From positions 1,612,001 to 1,676,000 of the forward strand of contig OY970120.1 in the NCBI GenBank assembly GCA_963705885.1: 64,000 bases of DNA, written 5' to 3'. Below, piece after piece: positions 32,528 through 39,864 of this stretch (position 1 is its first letter; every line of letters starts with the position of its first letter). This stretch comes from MFD01275-c22 sp963705885. Its GTDB lineage: Bacteria; Actinomycetota; Actinomycetes; JACCUZ01. The notes beneath the pieces are model-generated. The model worked only from the letters and a program-made list of their open reading frames with translations. It ran no database searches and was not told the origin of the DNA. Position numbers and translations under genes: made by a program.

Positions 32528-34006
32528 TCAGCTGCAGGGGTCGGCCGCGGCGGTGCGCCCGTCGCCCGCTGCTGACCCGCCTGAGGGGGCCGCGACCCGC
32601 ACGGCGCGGGTGCCGGCGTACGAGCTGCCGACGACCACCTGGAGCGTCCGGCCCAGCCCGGGCACCGACTCGACCCGGGCCTCCGGCAGGGCAGCGGCCA
32701 CCGTCTTGATGCTCTCGGTGTAGCGGGAGTCGAACCGGACCGTCGTGCGGCTCACGTCGCTGCGCCGCCAGTTCTGCGCCGGCCCCGCGACGTCGAAGCC
32801 GCGCCGGGCGAGCTCGTCGCCCGCCCGCGCGCCGAGCCCGGCGGTGGAGGTCGCGTTGAAGACCTGGACGCGGACCTGGCTGGGAGCCACGGTGGGTCGC
32901 CCCCGGCGAGGTGCCCGCTCGCGCGCGGGCGGCGAGTCGTCGCGCATGGAGGCGAACAGCTCGGTCGCTGCCGCGTCGTCCCACCGCGCCACCGAGCCAG
33001 CGCTGCGCGACCGGTAGGACGGGTCGGCGACCGGGACGGTCCGGAAGCTGATGTCGCGCCCGGACACGTGGCGCAGGCGGGTGCCGAGCGCGACCATCTC
33101 GCGCTCGGTCAGCCCGTGGTCGGCGCGTACGGCCGAGAACGCCGCCTCGAGGAAGCGGATCAGGGCCCGCGGGTCGAGCAGGACGTCTCGGCTGGTGACC
33201 CGCTGGGCCATCGCCGCCAGGAACCGCTGCTGGCGCTCGACCCGGCCGAGGTCGGCCCGCGCGTCGAGGCTGCGCGCCCGGACGTAGGCCAGCCCCGTCT
33301 CGCCGTCGACGTGGGTCGTGCCCTTCGGCAGCCGCAGGCCGGCCTTGCGGTCGCGCAGCCGCGTCGGCGTGCAGACGTCCACGCCGCCGACGGCGTCGAC
33401 GAGCCGGACGAAGCCGAGGAAGTCGATCTCGAGGTAGTGGTCGACGCGGACCCCGGTGCTGCGCTCGATCGTGGCCACGGTCAGCGGCGGGCCGCCGAAG
33501 GCGTAGGCGGCGTTGAGCTTGTTGCGCCGCTCCGGGACGTCGGTGCCGTCCTCGGCCTCGTGCGCCGGGATGGTGACGTAGGAGTCGCGCGGGAGGCTGA
33601 CCACCCGCACCGTGCCGTGCTCCGCCGAGACGTGCACCAGCAGCATGGTGTCCGCGCGCCGGCCGGCGGCGGTGGCCAGCGTGCCGACGTGCAGCCGCCG
33701 CATCTCCCGGCGGGTCATGCCCTCGCGGGCGTCGGAGCCGACGAGGAGGAACGTCGTCGAGCCGCCCGCGTTGGGCCCGGGCCGGTCGGCGAGCCCGGCG
33801 AAGGCGTCGACCCGCTCGATCGACCCGTTCGACCAGGACAGCAGCGCGTGGCCCGACCCCGCGGTGGCCAGCACGAGCACCGAGGCCGCCGCCGCCGCGC
33901 CCAGGCCGGCGCGTCGCAGCACCCGCGCGGCCCGCCGGGCGCGCGCGGGGCGGCGGGGGCTGAGCCGGGGCGGCAGCGCGGGGGAGGCGCCGGCTGGCGG
34001 GGGCAT
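32528..34006 (-). CDS. LCP-family phosphotransferase with LytR_C domain
   Basis: 492 aa. A Pro/Arg-rich start, one membrane helix (about 35-58), the external LCP domain (TFLLVGSDAREGMT, RRADTMLLVHVS, LPRDSYVTIPA, NKLNAAYAFGG, GVRVDHYLEIDF, GLAYVRARSLDARADLGRVERQQ) and a C-terminal LytR_C-type domain (VRVQVFNATSTAGLGARAGDELARRGF). It should anchor an undecaprenyl-linked polymer to peptidoglycan. The ATG at 34006 has GGAAGG upstream; the frame is open to 34186 but crosses the divergent glycosyltransferase promoter. It lies 158 bp upstream of the repeat-protein/M50 pair on the same strand and diverges from the surface-polymer cluster. Confidence 0.92.
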   Translation of the reverse strand: MPPPAGASPALPPRLSPRRPARARRAARVLRRAGLGAAAAASVLVLATAGSGHALLSWSNGSIERVDAFAGLADRPGPNAGGSTTFLLVGSDAREGMTRREMRRLHVGTLATAAGRRADTMLLVHVSAEHGTVRVVSLPRDSYVTIPAHEAEDGTDVPERRNKLNAAYAFGGPPLTVATIERSTGVRVDHYLEIDFLGFVRLVDAVGGVDVCTPTRLRDRKAGLRLPKGTTHVDGETGLAYVRARSLDARADLGRVERQQRFLAAMAQRVTSRDVLLDPRALIRFLEAAFSAVRADHGLTEREMVALGTRLRHVSGRDISFRTVPVADPSYRSRSAGSVARWDDAAATELFASMRDDSPPARERAPRRGRPTVAPSQVRVQVFNATSTAGLGARAGDELARRGFDVAGPAQNWRRSDVSRTTVRFDSRYTESIKTVAAALPEARVESVPGLGRTLQVVVGSSYAGTRAVRVAAPSGGSAAGDGRTAAADPCS

Positions 34007-34044
34007 GCGGGGACCTTCCGGCGGCGGTGGACCGTGTCGCGGCG

Positions 34045-34050
34045 ATGCTA
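34045..34050 (-). promoter_or_regulatory. -10 element TAGCAT upstream of the LCP gene
   Basis: On the minus strand TAGCAT precedes the ATG at 34006 by 38 bases, leaving a short leader with GGAAGG as ribosome binding site. It is back to back with the divergent TAGCGT at 34096. Confidence 0.4.
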
Positions 34051-34095
34051 GGGCCGCTCGTGCCGCCCGCCGGGCAGGCTCGCCGCGCCCGCCGC

Positions 34096-34101
34096 TAGCG
34101 T
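34096..34101 (+). promoter_or_regulatory. -10 element TAGCGT, leaderless promoter of the glycosyltransferase
   Basis: TAGCGT ends eight bases before the ATG at 34110, with no Shine-Dalgarno sequence. Confidence 0.5.
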
Positions 34102-34109
34102 GTCCGGCC

Positions 34110-35102
34110 ATGTCGCAGTGGCCCGGGGTGTCGGTGGTGATGCCGGTCCTCGACGAGGAGGAGCACCTCGCGTCCTCGGTCGCCACCGTGCTCGGCCAGG
34201 ACTACGCCGGCCCGCTGGAGGTCGTGCTCGCCCTCGGTCCGTCCAGGGACGGGACGGACGGGATCGCCGCGGGCCTGGCCGCCGGAGACGACCGCGTCCG
34301 GACGGTCGCCAACCCGACGGGACGCACCGGGGCCGGGCTCAACCTCGCCGTCCGCGCCGCCCGGCACGAGGTGGTGGTGCGGCTGGACGGCCACGCCCTG
34401 GTGCCCGGCGACTACGTGCGGACCGCGGTCGAGACCCTGCAGCGCACCGGCGCGGACAACGTGGGTGGCGTCATGGCGGCGGAGGGCGTGACCGTCTTCC
34501 AGCAGGCCGTCGCCGCCGCGATGACGAGTCGGCTGGGGGTGGGGCAGGCGAGCTTCCACGTCGGCGGCGAGGAGGGCCCGGCGCCCACCGTCTACCTCGG
34601 CGCGTTCCGCCGCTCGGTGCTGGAGCGGCTCGGCGGCTACGACGAGTCGTTCCTGCGGGCGCAGGACTGGGAGCTCAACCACCGCATCCGCGAGAGCGGA
34701 GGCGTCGTGTGGTTCACGCCGTCGATGACCGTCACCTACCGGCCGCGGTCGACGCTGCGTGCGCTGGCGAGGCAGTACGCCGACTACGGCCGGTGGCGTC
34801 GCGTCGTCATGCGCGAGCACGAGGGCACTGCCAGCGCTCGCTACCTCGCGCCCCCGGCGGCGGTGCTCGCGGTCGGCGTCGGCACCGTCGTGGGCGCCGT
34901 GTGGTGGCGGCCGGCGCTGGCCGCACCGCTGGGCTACGCGGCCACCGTGGTCGCCGGGTCACTGGTCACCGGCCGCGGACTGCCGACACGGGTGAAGGCG
35001 TGGCTGCCCGTGGTGCTGGCCACGATGCACGGCGCGTGGGGACTCGGCTTCCTCACCAGTCGCCGATCGCTGCGCGCCCCCGTCGCCGTCGAGCCCCGCT
35101 GA
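34110..35102 (+). CDS. Family 2 glycosyltransferase
   Basis: 330 aa, GT-A fold: VSVVMPVLDEEEHLASSV at the N-terminus, the nucleotide-sugar region with ANPTGRTGAGLNLAV and VVRLDGHALVPGDYV (DGH in place of the usual DXD), then FRRSVLERLGGYDE and AQDWELNHRIRESG (acceptor base and helix). Two C-terminal membrane helices (about 245-295) anchor it to the membrane. It resembles the actinobacterial succinoglycan/exopolysaccharide-type transferases (ExoA-like). The donor sugar is unknown. It is the first gene to the right of the divergent LCP gene and stands at the edge of the polymer cluster. Confidence 0.88.
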   Translation: MSQWPGVSVVMPVLDEEEHLASSVATVLGQDYAGPLEVVLALGPSRDGTDGIAAGLAAGDDRVRTVANPTGRTGAGLNLAVRAARHEVVVRLDGHALVPGDYVRTAVETLQRTGADNVGGVMAAEGVTVFQQAVAAAMTSRLGVGQASFHVGGEEGPAPTVYLGAFRRSVLERLGGYDESFLRAQDWELNHRIRESGGVVWFTPSMTVTYRPRSTLRALARQYADYGRWRRVVMREHEGTASARYLAPPAAVLAVGVGTVVGAVWWRPALAAPLGYAATVVAGSLVTGRGLPTRVKAWLPVVLATMHGAWGLGFLTSRRSLRAPVAVEPR

Positions 35103-35119
35103 CAGTGGCTGGCCGACGG

Positions 35120-35147
35120 CTCACCCCGGGGCCTCCCTGGCGGTGAG
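35120..35147 (+). terminator. Hairpin after the glycosyltransferase
   Basis: CTCACC (35120-35125) pairs with GGTGAG (35142-35147) around a partly complementary GC-rich core, 17 bases after the stop codon. No T-tract. Moderate stem only. Confidence 0.35.
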
Positions 35148-35319
35148 GGTGCGACGACGAGCGAGCGGGAACCCGATGCCCGGTATCCGGCACCACCCGC
35201 TGCTCCGACTGCCGACGTGGTCCTGGCGAGGACTGGTTGCGCCCGAGTCACGGTTGACCGCGTGCGCCCTGGGTGAACGTCCTCGCCCCCAACTGCTCGG
35301 TCGGGCAGGCTTGGGGCTC

Positions 35320-36309
35320 ATGAGGTTGTTGGTGCTCGGGGGGACGCACTTCGTGGGTCGCGCCCTGGTGGAGGAGTTCTTGGCCGCGGGGGACGACGTC
35401 ACGACCCTGACGTCGGGCGCGAGCGGACCACCGGCCGTCGGCGCGCAGGCGCGGCACGCCGACCGGCGAGATGCCGGCGCACTGCGCGATGCGCTGGGCG
35501 ACGACGAGTGGGACGCGGTGGTCGACACCTGGTCGGGTGCACCCCGGCATGTGCGCACGGCTGTGCAGCTGCTCCGTGGCCGTGCGGGGCATTGGACCTA
35601 CGTGTCGTCGCGCTCGGTCTACTGCTTCCCGCTGGCGCTGGGTGCGGACGAGTCGGCACCCGTGGTCGCCGGCGACCCGACGGCCGACGACGACTTCTAC
35701 CCGACGGCCAAGCGCGGGGGTGAGCTAGCGGCACTCGAGCACGATGGGTCAGTCCTTGTCGCGCGTGCTGGTCTGGTGGTGGGTCCGTACGAGAACGTCG
35801 GGAGGCTGCCGTTCTGGCTGGAGCGGATCGCACGAGGCGGACGGGTACCGGTTCCTGGCCCTCCCGGCCTGCCGATACAGCTGCTGGACGCCCGTGACCT
35901 GGCACGGTGGGTCCGGTCGTGCGCCACGTCGCTCACGTCGGGGGTCTACAACGTGGTCTCACCGGTGGGCCTGGTGACGATCGGTGGCGTGCTCGGCGCG
36001 TGTGCCGAGGTGACAGGGTCCGATGCCGAGCTCGTGTGGCTGACTGAGGCCCAGGTGGAGCAGGCCGGCGTCGAGCCGTGGACGGGGATGCCGCTGTGGC
36101 TGCCGCCGGGTCATGATGCTGCCGGCCTGCACGACTGCGACGTGTCCGCTGTCCTGGCCGCCGGGTTCTCCACCCGGCCGGTGATCGAGACCGTCCGGGA
36201 CACCTGGTCCTGGATCCAACGTGAGGGCATGCCTGCCGGTACGGCGCGGGGCGGGCAGGGCTACGACGACGACGCCGCGCAACGGCTCCTTGCCACCGTG
36301 ACGAGGTGA
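35320..36309 (+). CDS. NAD-dependent epimerase/reductase of the extended SDR family
   Basis: 329 aa. The N-terminal Rossmann motif LVLGGTHFVGRAL is in the atypical/extended SDR form; YVSSRSVY replaces the usual Tyr-x-x-x-Lys triad arrangement, with YPTAKRGGE further on. Similar proteins are annotated as NAD-dependent epimerase/dehydratase or reductase. The ATG at 35320 is where the nucleotide-binding strand begins; the frame is open to 35143 without family-like residues. It is flanked by unusually wide gaps (217 and 100 bp), and its codon use has more A/T at third positions than its neighbours, suggesting a separate origin. Substrate unknown. Confidence 0.82.
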   Translation: MRLLVLGGTHFVGRALVEEFLAAGDDVTTLTSGASGPPAVGAQARHADRRDAGALRDALGDDEWDAVVDTWSGAPRHVRTAVQLLRGRAGHWTYVSSRSVYCFPLALGADESAPVVAGDPTADDDFYPTAKRGGELAALEHDGSVLVARAGLVVGPYENVGRLPFWLERIARGGRVPVPGPPGLPIQLLDARDLARWVRSCATSLTSGVYNVVSPVGLVTIGGVLGACAEVTGSDAELVWLTEAQVEQAGVEPWTGMPLWLPPGHDAAGLHDCDVSAVLAAGFSTRPVIETVRDTWSWIQREGMPAGTARGGQGYDDDAAQRLLATVTR

Positions 36310-36366
36310 CCGAGCGAGCTGCTCGAACATGCCGGCGGGCGGTCGCTGGTCGGGAGGTGCCGGCCG

Positions 36367-36380
36367 GGACGGTACCGTCC
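36367..36380. promoter_or_regulatory. Palindrome GGACGGTACCGTCC containing a TACCGT -10 on both strands
   Basis: A perfect 14-bp palindrome whose centre provides TACCGT on the plus strand (36373-36378) and on the minus strand. It lies 30-43 bases before the ATG of the nucleotidyltransferase gene, which has AGGAG five bases upstream. It may be both core promoter and operator. Confidence 0.45.
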
Positions 36381-36409
36381 GGTGGACGCCGGACGACTGA
36401 GGAGCAGGC

Positions 36410-37153
36410 ATGATCGGGATGGTGCTGGCGGCGGGTGCCGGGCGGCGGCTGCGCCCCTACACCGACACGCTCCCCAAGGCGCTGGTGCCCGTCGACGGCG
36501 AGACGACCATCCTCGACATCGGGCTGCGCAACCTCGCTGCGGTCGGTCTCACCGACGTCGCGGTGGTCGTCGGTTACCGCGCCGATGCCGTCGAGGACCG
36601 CCAGGCCGAGCTCGAGGAGCGCCACGGCGTGACCATCACCCTGGTCCACAACGACAAGGCCGAGGAGTGGAACAACTGCTACTCGCTGTGGCTGGCCCGC
36701 GACCACTTCGCCCAGGGCGCGCTGCTGGTCAACGGCGACACCGTGCACCCCGTGGACGTCGAGCGGACGCTGCTGGCGGCCGCCGGGCAGGACGGCGCTG
36801 CGGGCGTGCTGCTGGCGCTGGACGCGACCAAGGTCCTCGACGAGGAGGAGATGAAGGTCACCCTCGACGACAACGACCGCATGCGCCGCATCACCAAGCT
36901 GATGTCGCCCGCCGAGGCGCACGGCGAGTACATCGGGGCGACGCTGATCCAGCCGCACGCCGCCGCCTCGCTGGCGACCGCGCTGGAGGCGACCTGGCGG
37001 CGCGACCCCGACCTCTACTACGAGGACGGCTACCAGACGCTGGTGGACACCGGCGGTGAGGTCGGCGTCGCGCGCATCGGCACGCTGCCCTGGGTCGAGG
37101 TGGACAACCACGCAGACCTGACCCGGGCGAGGGAGATCGCGTGCCACTACTAG
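36410..37153 (+). CDS. Sugar/alcohol-phosphate nucleotidyltransferase (cytidylyltransferase-like)
   Basis: 247 aa. Nucleotidyltransferase signature MVLAAGAGRRLRPYTDTLPKALVPV at the N-terminus, with the Lys that binds the phosphate, then LVNGDTVHP (metal-binding Asp) and EVDNHADL near the end. It resembles LicC/IPCT-type cytidylyltransferases, which make CDP-choline or CDP-inositol, rather than hexose-1-phosphate enzymes. It overlaps the sn-glycerol-1-phosphate dehydrogenase gene by 13 bases and precedes two CDP-alcohol phosphotransferases, so the likely product is a CDP-activated polyol such as CDP-glycerol (inference). ATG with AGGAG five bases upstream. Confidence 0.85.
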   Translation: MIGMVLAAGAGRRLRPYTDTLPKALVPVDGETTILDIGLRNLAAVGLTDVAVVVGYRADAVEDRQAELEERHGVTITLVHNDKAEEWNNCYSLWLARDHFAQGALLVNGDTVHPVDVERTLLAAAGQDGAAGVLLALDATKVLDEEEMKVTLDDNDRMRRITKLMSPAEAHGEYIGATLIQPHAAASLATALEATWRRDPDLYYEDGYQTLVDTGGEVGVARIGTLPWVEVDNHADLTRAREIACHY

Positions 37154-38199
37154 CCCGCATGCTCCTCAGCCCGCTGTTCATCGACATCCGGGCGGGCGCG
37201 GTCAGCGGGCTGGGCGACCTGCTCTCCGACCGGCGCATCTCCGCCGACGGGCACGTGGCGGTCGCGGTCGGTCCCGGGCAGGGCGAGAGGCTCGTCGAGG
37301 CGATCCGGCCGGACCTGGAGAACGCCGACGTGTTCACGGTGCGCGGCGGCACCCTCGACGCGGCCGGCGAGCTGCAGTCGCGGCTGCACGGCAAGCACTA
37401 CGACGCTCTCGTCGGCATCGGCGGCGGCCGCACCCTCGACGTCGCCAAGTACGCCGCGACCCGGCTCGCGCTGCCGATGGTGGCGGTCGCCACGAACCTC
37501 GCCCACGACGGGATCGCCTCGCCGATGAGCTCCCTGCTGCACGACGGTGGCAAGGGCTCCTTCGGCGTCAGCCCACCCATGGCCGTGGTCGTCGACCTGG
37601 ACTACGTCCGGGACTCCCCGCCACGGATGGTGCGCTCCGGGATCGGTGACGTGGTCAGCAACCTCTCCGCTCTCGAGGACTGGAACCTGGCCCACGACGT
37701 ACGGGGGGAGCCGGTCGACGGCGTGGCGGGCACGTTCGCCCGGACGGCCGCCGAGGCGATCCTGCACCGCGTCGACGGCGTGGAGTCGCCGCGGTTCCTC
37801 ACGGCGCTGGCCGAGGCGCTCGTGCTGTCCGGGATCGCGATGGTCGCTGCAGGCTCGAGCCGGCCGTGCAGCGGTAGTGACCACGAGATCCTGCACGCGA
37901 TCGACGTGCTGTTCCCCTCGGCCGGCAACCACGGCGAGCTCGCCGGGGTCGGCGCGCTGTTCTCCTTCTTCCTGCGCGACGACGAGCCGACCGCCGCGCT
38001 TGTGGACGCGTGCCTGCGCAGGCACGGCCTGCCGCGCGTGCCCGAGGACCTGGGGCTCACGGCGGAGCAGTTCGCCCAGGCCGTCGTCCTCGCCCCGACG
38101 ACCCGGCCCGACCGCTACACGATCCTCGAGCATCTCGACCTCGACGCCGCCTCGGTGCGCAAGCAGGTCGACGCGTTCGTCGAGGCGTACGGCGGCTGA
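37141..38199 (+). CDS. sn-Glycerol-1-phosphate dehydrogenase (AraM/EgsA-like iron-type ADH)
   Basis: 352 aa. It belongs to the iron-type dehydrogenases: the nucleotide motif GIGGGRTLDVAKYAA, then ATNLAHDGIASPMSS (the DGIAS motif of glycerol-1-phosphate dehydrogenases), metal-site GDVVSN, GSDHEILHAID and AGNHGELAG with the ligand Asp and His residues. These enzymes reduce dihydroxyacetone phosphate to sn-glycerol-1-phosphate, the archaeal enantiomer; bacterial AraM is the known counterpart. GTG start with GGGAG six bases upstream, overlapping the nucleotidyltransferase gene. Here it probably supplies the glycerol unit of a surface polymer. Substrate assignment is by motif only. Confidence 0.82.
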   Translation: MPLLARMLLSPLFIDIRAGAVSGLGDLLSDRRISADGHVAVAVGPGQGERLVEAIRPDLENADVFTVRGGTLDAAGELQSRLHGKHYDALVGIGGGRTLDVAKYAATRLALPMVAVATNLAHDGIASPMSSLLHDGGKGSFGVSPPMAVVVDLDYVRDSPPRMVRSGIGDVVSNLSALEDWNLAHDVRGEPVDGVAGTFARTAAEAILHRVDGVESPRFLTALAEALVLSGIAMVAAGSSRPCSGSDHEILHAIDVLFPSAGNHGELAGVGALFSFFLRDDEPTAALVDACLRRHGLPRVPEDLGLTAEQFAQAVVLAPTTRPDRYTILEHLDLDAASVRKQVDAFVEAYGG

Positions 38200-38231
38200 C
38201 GGGCGAGCACGGTCGGGCCGGGGCTCGGTGG

Positions 38232-38237
38232 TAGCGT
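38232..38237 (+). promoter_or_regulatory. -10 element TAGCGT upstream of the ABC exporter genes
   Basis: TAGCGT lies about 48 bases before the chosen GTG at 38286, leaving a short leader that contains GGTGGGAG as ribosome binding site. It suggests a second promoter inside the polymer cluster, after the dehydrogenase gene. Confidence 0.45.
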
Positions 38238-38285
38238 TCCCCGGTCCGTCATGTGAGGGCGAGGGTCCGCGCCGGTGGGAGTGCA

Positions 38286-39098
38286 GTGGCTGTACACGTC
38301 GAGGCGACGCCCCGCCTGGGGGCCCTCTGGGGGAACCGTCGCATCCTGCGGCTGCTCGTCTCTCGCGACCTGAAGGTCAAGTACTCCGACTCGCTGCTGG
38401 GCTACGTCTGGTCGATCCTCGAGCCGCTGATGATGGCCGGGGTCTACTGGTTCGTCTTCACCAAGCTCATGGACCGCCAGCTCGGCGAGTCGCCGTACAT
38501 CGTCTTCCTGCTCGCCGCCATGCTGCCCTGGCAGTGGGCCAACGCCGTCCTGCGCCAGTCGATGAAGGCGCTGTCGAAGGACGCCAAGCTCGTGCGGTCG
38601 ACCAACCTGCCCCGAGAGATCTGGATCCTGCGCACGGTCGGGTCGAAGTTCGTGGAGTTCGTCTTCGCCCTCCCGGTGCTCGCGTTCTTCGCCCTGATCA
38701 ACCAGGCCGAGCTGACCAGGTTCGTCGTCTTCTTCCCGCTCGCCGTCCTGCTGCAGGCCATGCTCCTCACCGGGGCGGGGCTCATCCTGGCCCCGCTCGC
38801 CACGCTCTACAGCGACGTCGAGCGGCTGATGCGCATCGTGCTGCGGCTGCTGTTCTACTTCTCGCCGATCCTCTACGGCGTGAGCGACGTGCAGGGCCGG
38901 CTCGGCGGGACGGTGGCCGACCTCTACGTCCTCAATCCGCTGGCCGGCATCTTCGACCTCTACCGCACCGCCTTCTTCGCCGACGAGTGGGCCGGCTGGG
39001 GCGCGGTCGGCATCGCGGCGGGCGTGTCGGTCGCCATGCTGGTCGTCGGCATCTTCACCTTCCGGCGCCTCGAGGGCACCGTGCTCAAGGAGATCTGA
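38286..39098 (+). CDS. ABC-2 type exporter permease (TagG/Wzm-like)
   Basis: 270 aa with six membrane helices. Family features are LLVSRDLKVKYSDSLLGYVWSILEPL at the N-terminus, LLAAMLPWQWANAVL, SRTNLP-like (RSTNLPREIWILRT), and RIVLRLLFYFSPILYGV followed by YVLNPLAGIFDLYR, all characteristic of teichoic-acid and O-polysaccharide exporters. With the ATPase encoded two bases downstream it forms the transporter that carries a lipid-linked polymer out. The GTG at 38286 is favoured by GGTGGGAG; the frame also has a GTG at 38253, eleven residues earlier. Confidence 0.92.
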   Translation: MAVHVEATPRLGALWGNRRILRLLVSRDLKVKYSDSLLGYVWSILEPLMMAGVYWFVFTKLMDRQLGESPYIVFLLAAMLPWQWANAVLRQSMKALSKDAKLVRSTNLPREIWILRTVGSKFVEFVFALPVLAFFALINQAELTRFVVFFPLAVLLQAMLLTGAGLILAPLATLYSDVERLMRIVLRLLFYFSPILYGVSDVQGRLGGTVADLYVLNPLAGIFDLYRTAFFADEWAGWGAVGIAAGVSVAMLVVGIFTFRRLEGTVLKEI

Positions 39099-39099
39099 C

Positions 39100-39864
39100 G
39101 TGAGCCCGGTCATCGAGGCCGACGGTCTGGGCATCAGCTTCAAGCGCCGTCGCCGCAACCGCCGCCTGCGCGACCTGGCCTCCGGTCGCGCGGAGCGCGC
39201 GAAACGCCTGCGCAGGAACCAGTTCTGGGCGCTGCGCGACGTCTCGTTCCAGGTGCACGAGGGCGAGGCCGTGGGTCTCGTCGGCGGCAACGGCCAGGGC
39301 AAGAGCACCCTGCTCAAGCTCATCGCCGGCGTGCTGCTGCCCGACGAGGGGCGGCTGCGCGTCCGCGGCGGGGTCGCGCCGCTCATCGAGGTGACCGGCG
39401 GCTTCGTCGGCGACCTGACGGCGCGGGACAACATCTGGCTCACGGGCGGCCTGCACGGGCTCAGCAAGCCGGAGATCGCCGCCCGCTTCGACGAGATCGT
39501 GGACTTCGCCGAGGTCGGTGAGTTCCTCGACACACCGTTCCGGCACTTCTCCTCGGGCATGAAGGTGCGGCTCGGGTTCGCGGTCATCACGACGCTGGAC
39601 GAGCCGGTCGTCCTCGTCGACGAGGTGCTCGCCGTGGGCGACCGGGCCTTCCGCGAGAAGTGCTACAAGCGGATGGGCGACCTGCTCTCCGGGGGTCGCA
39701 CGCTGTTCCTGGTGTCGCACAACGAGAACGACCTCCGCCGCTTCTGCACCCGGGGCCTCTACCTGCGGGCGGGCTCCCTGGTCACCGACGGGCCGGTGGA
39801 GGACGCCCTGGACCGCTACCGCGAGGACACCGGCCGGCGGCGCGGACCGAAGTCGACGGAGTGA
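39100..39864 (+). CDS. ABC exporter ATPase (TagH/Wzt-like)
   Basis: 254 aa. Walker A GGNGQGKST (62-70), signature SSGMK (151-155), Walker B VVLVDE (170-175) and the H-loop His in LVSHNENDL (about 207) are all present. The phrase LIEVTGGFVGDLTARDNIWLTGGLHGLS is typical of polysaccharide/teichoic-acid exporter ATPases. There is no C-terminal carbohydrate-binding domain as in Wzt, so substrate recognition is by the permease or another protein. GTG with AAGGAG upstream, two bases after the permease stop; its own stop overlaps the next gene (GTGA). Confidence 0.93.
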   Translation: MSPVIEADGLGISFKRRRRNRRLRDLASGRAERAKRLRRNQFWALRDVSFQVHEGEAVGLVGGNGQGKSTLLKLIAGVLLPDEGRLRVRGGVAPLIEVTGGFVGDLTARDNIWLTGGLHGLSKPEIAARFDEIVDFAEVGEFLDTPFRHFSSGMKVRLGFAVITTLDEPVVLVDEVLAVGDRAFREKCYKRMGDLLSGGRTLFLVSHNENDLRRFCTRGLYLRAGSLVTDGPVEDALDRYREDTGRRRGPKSTE

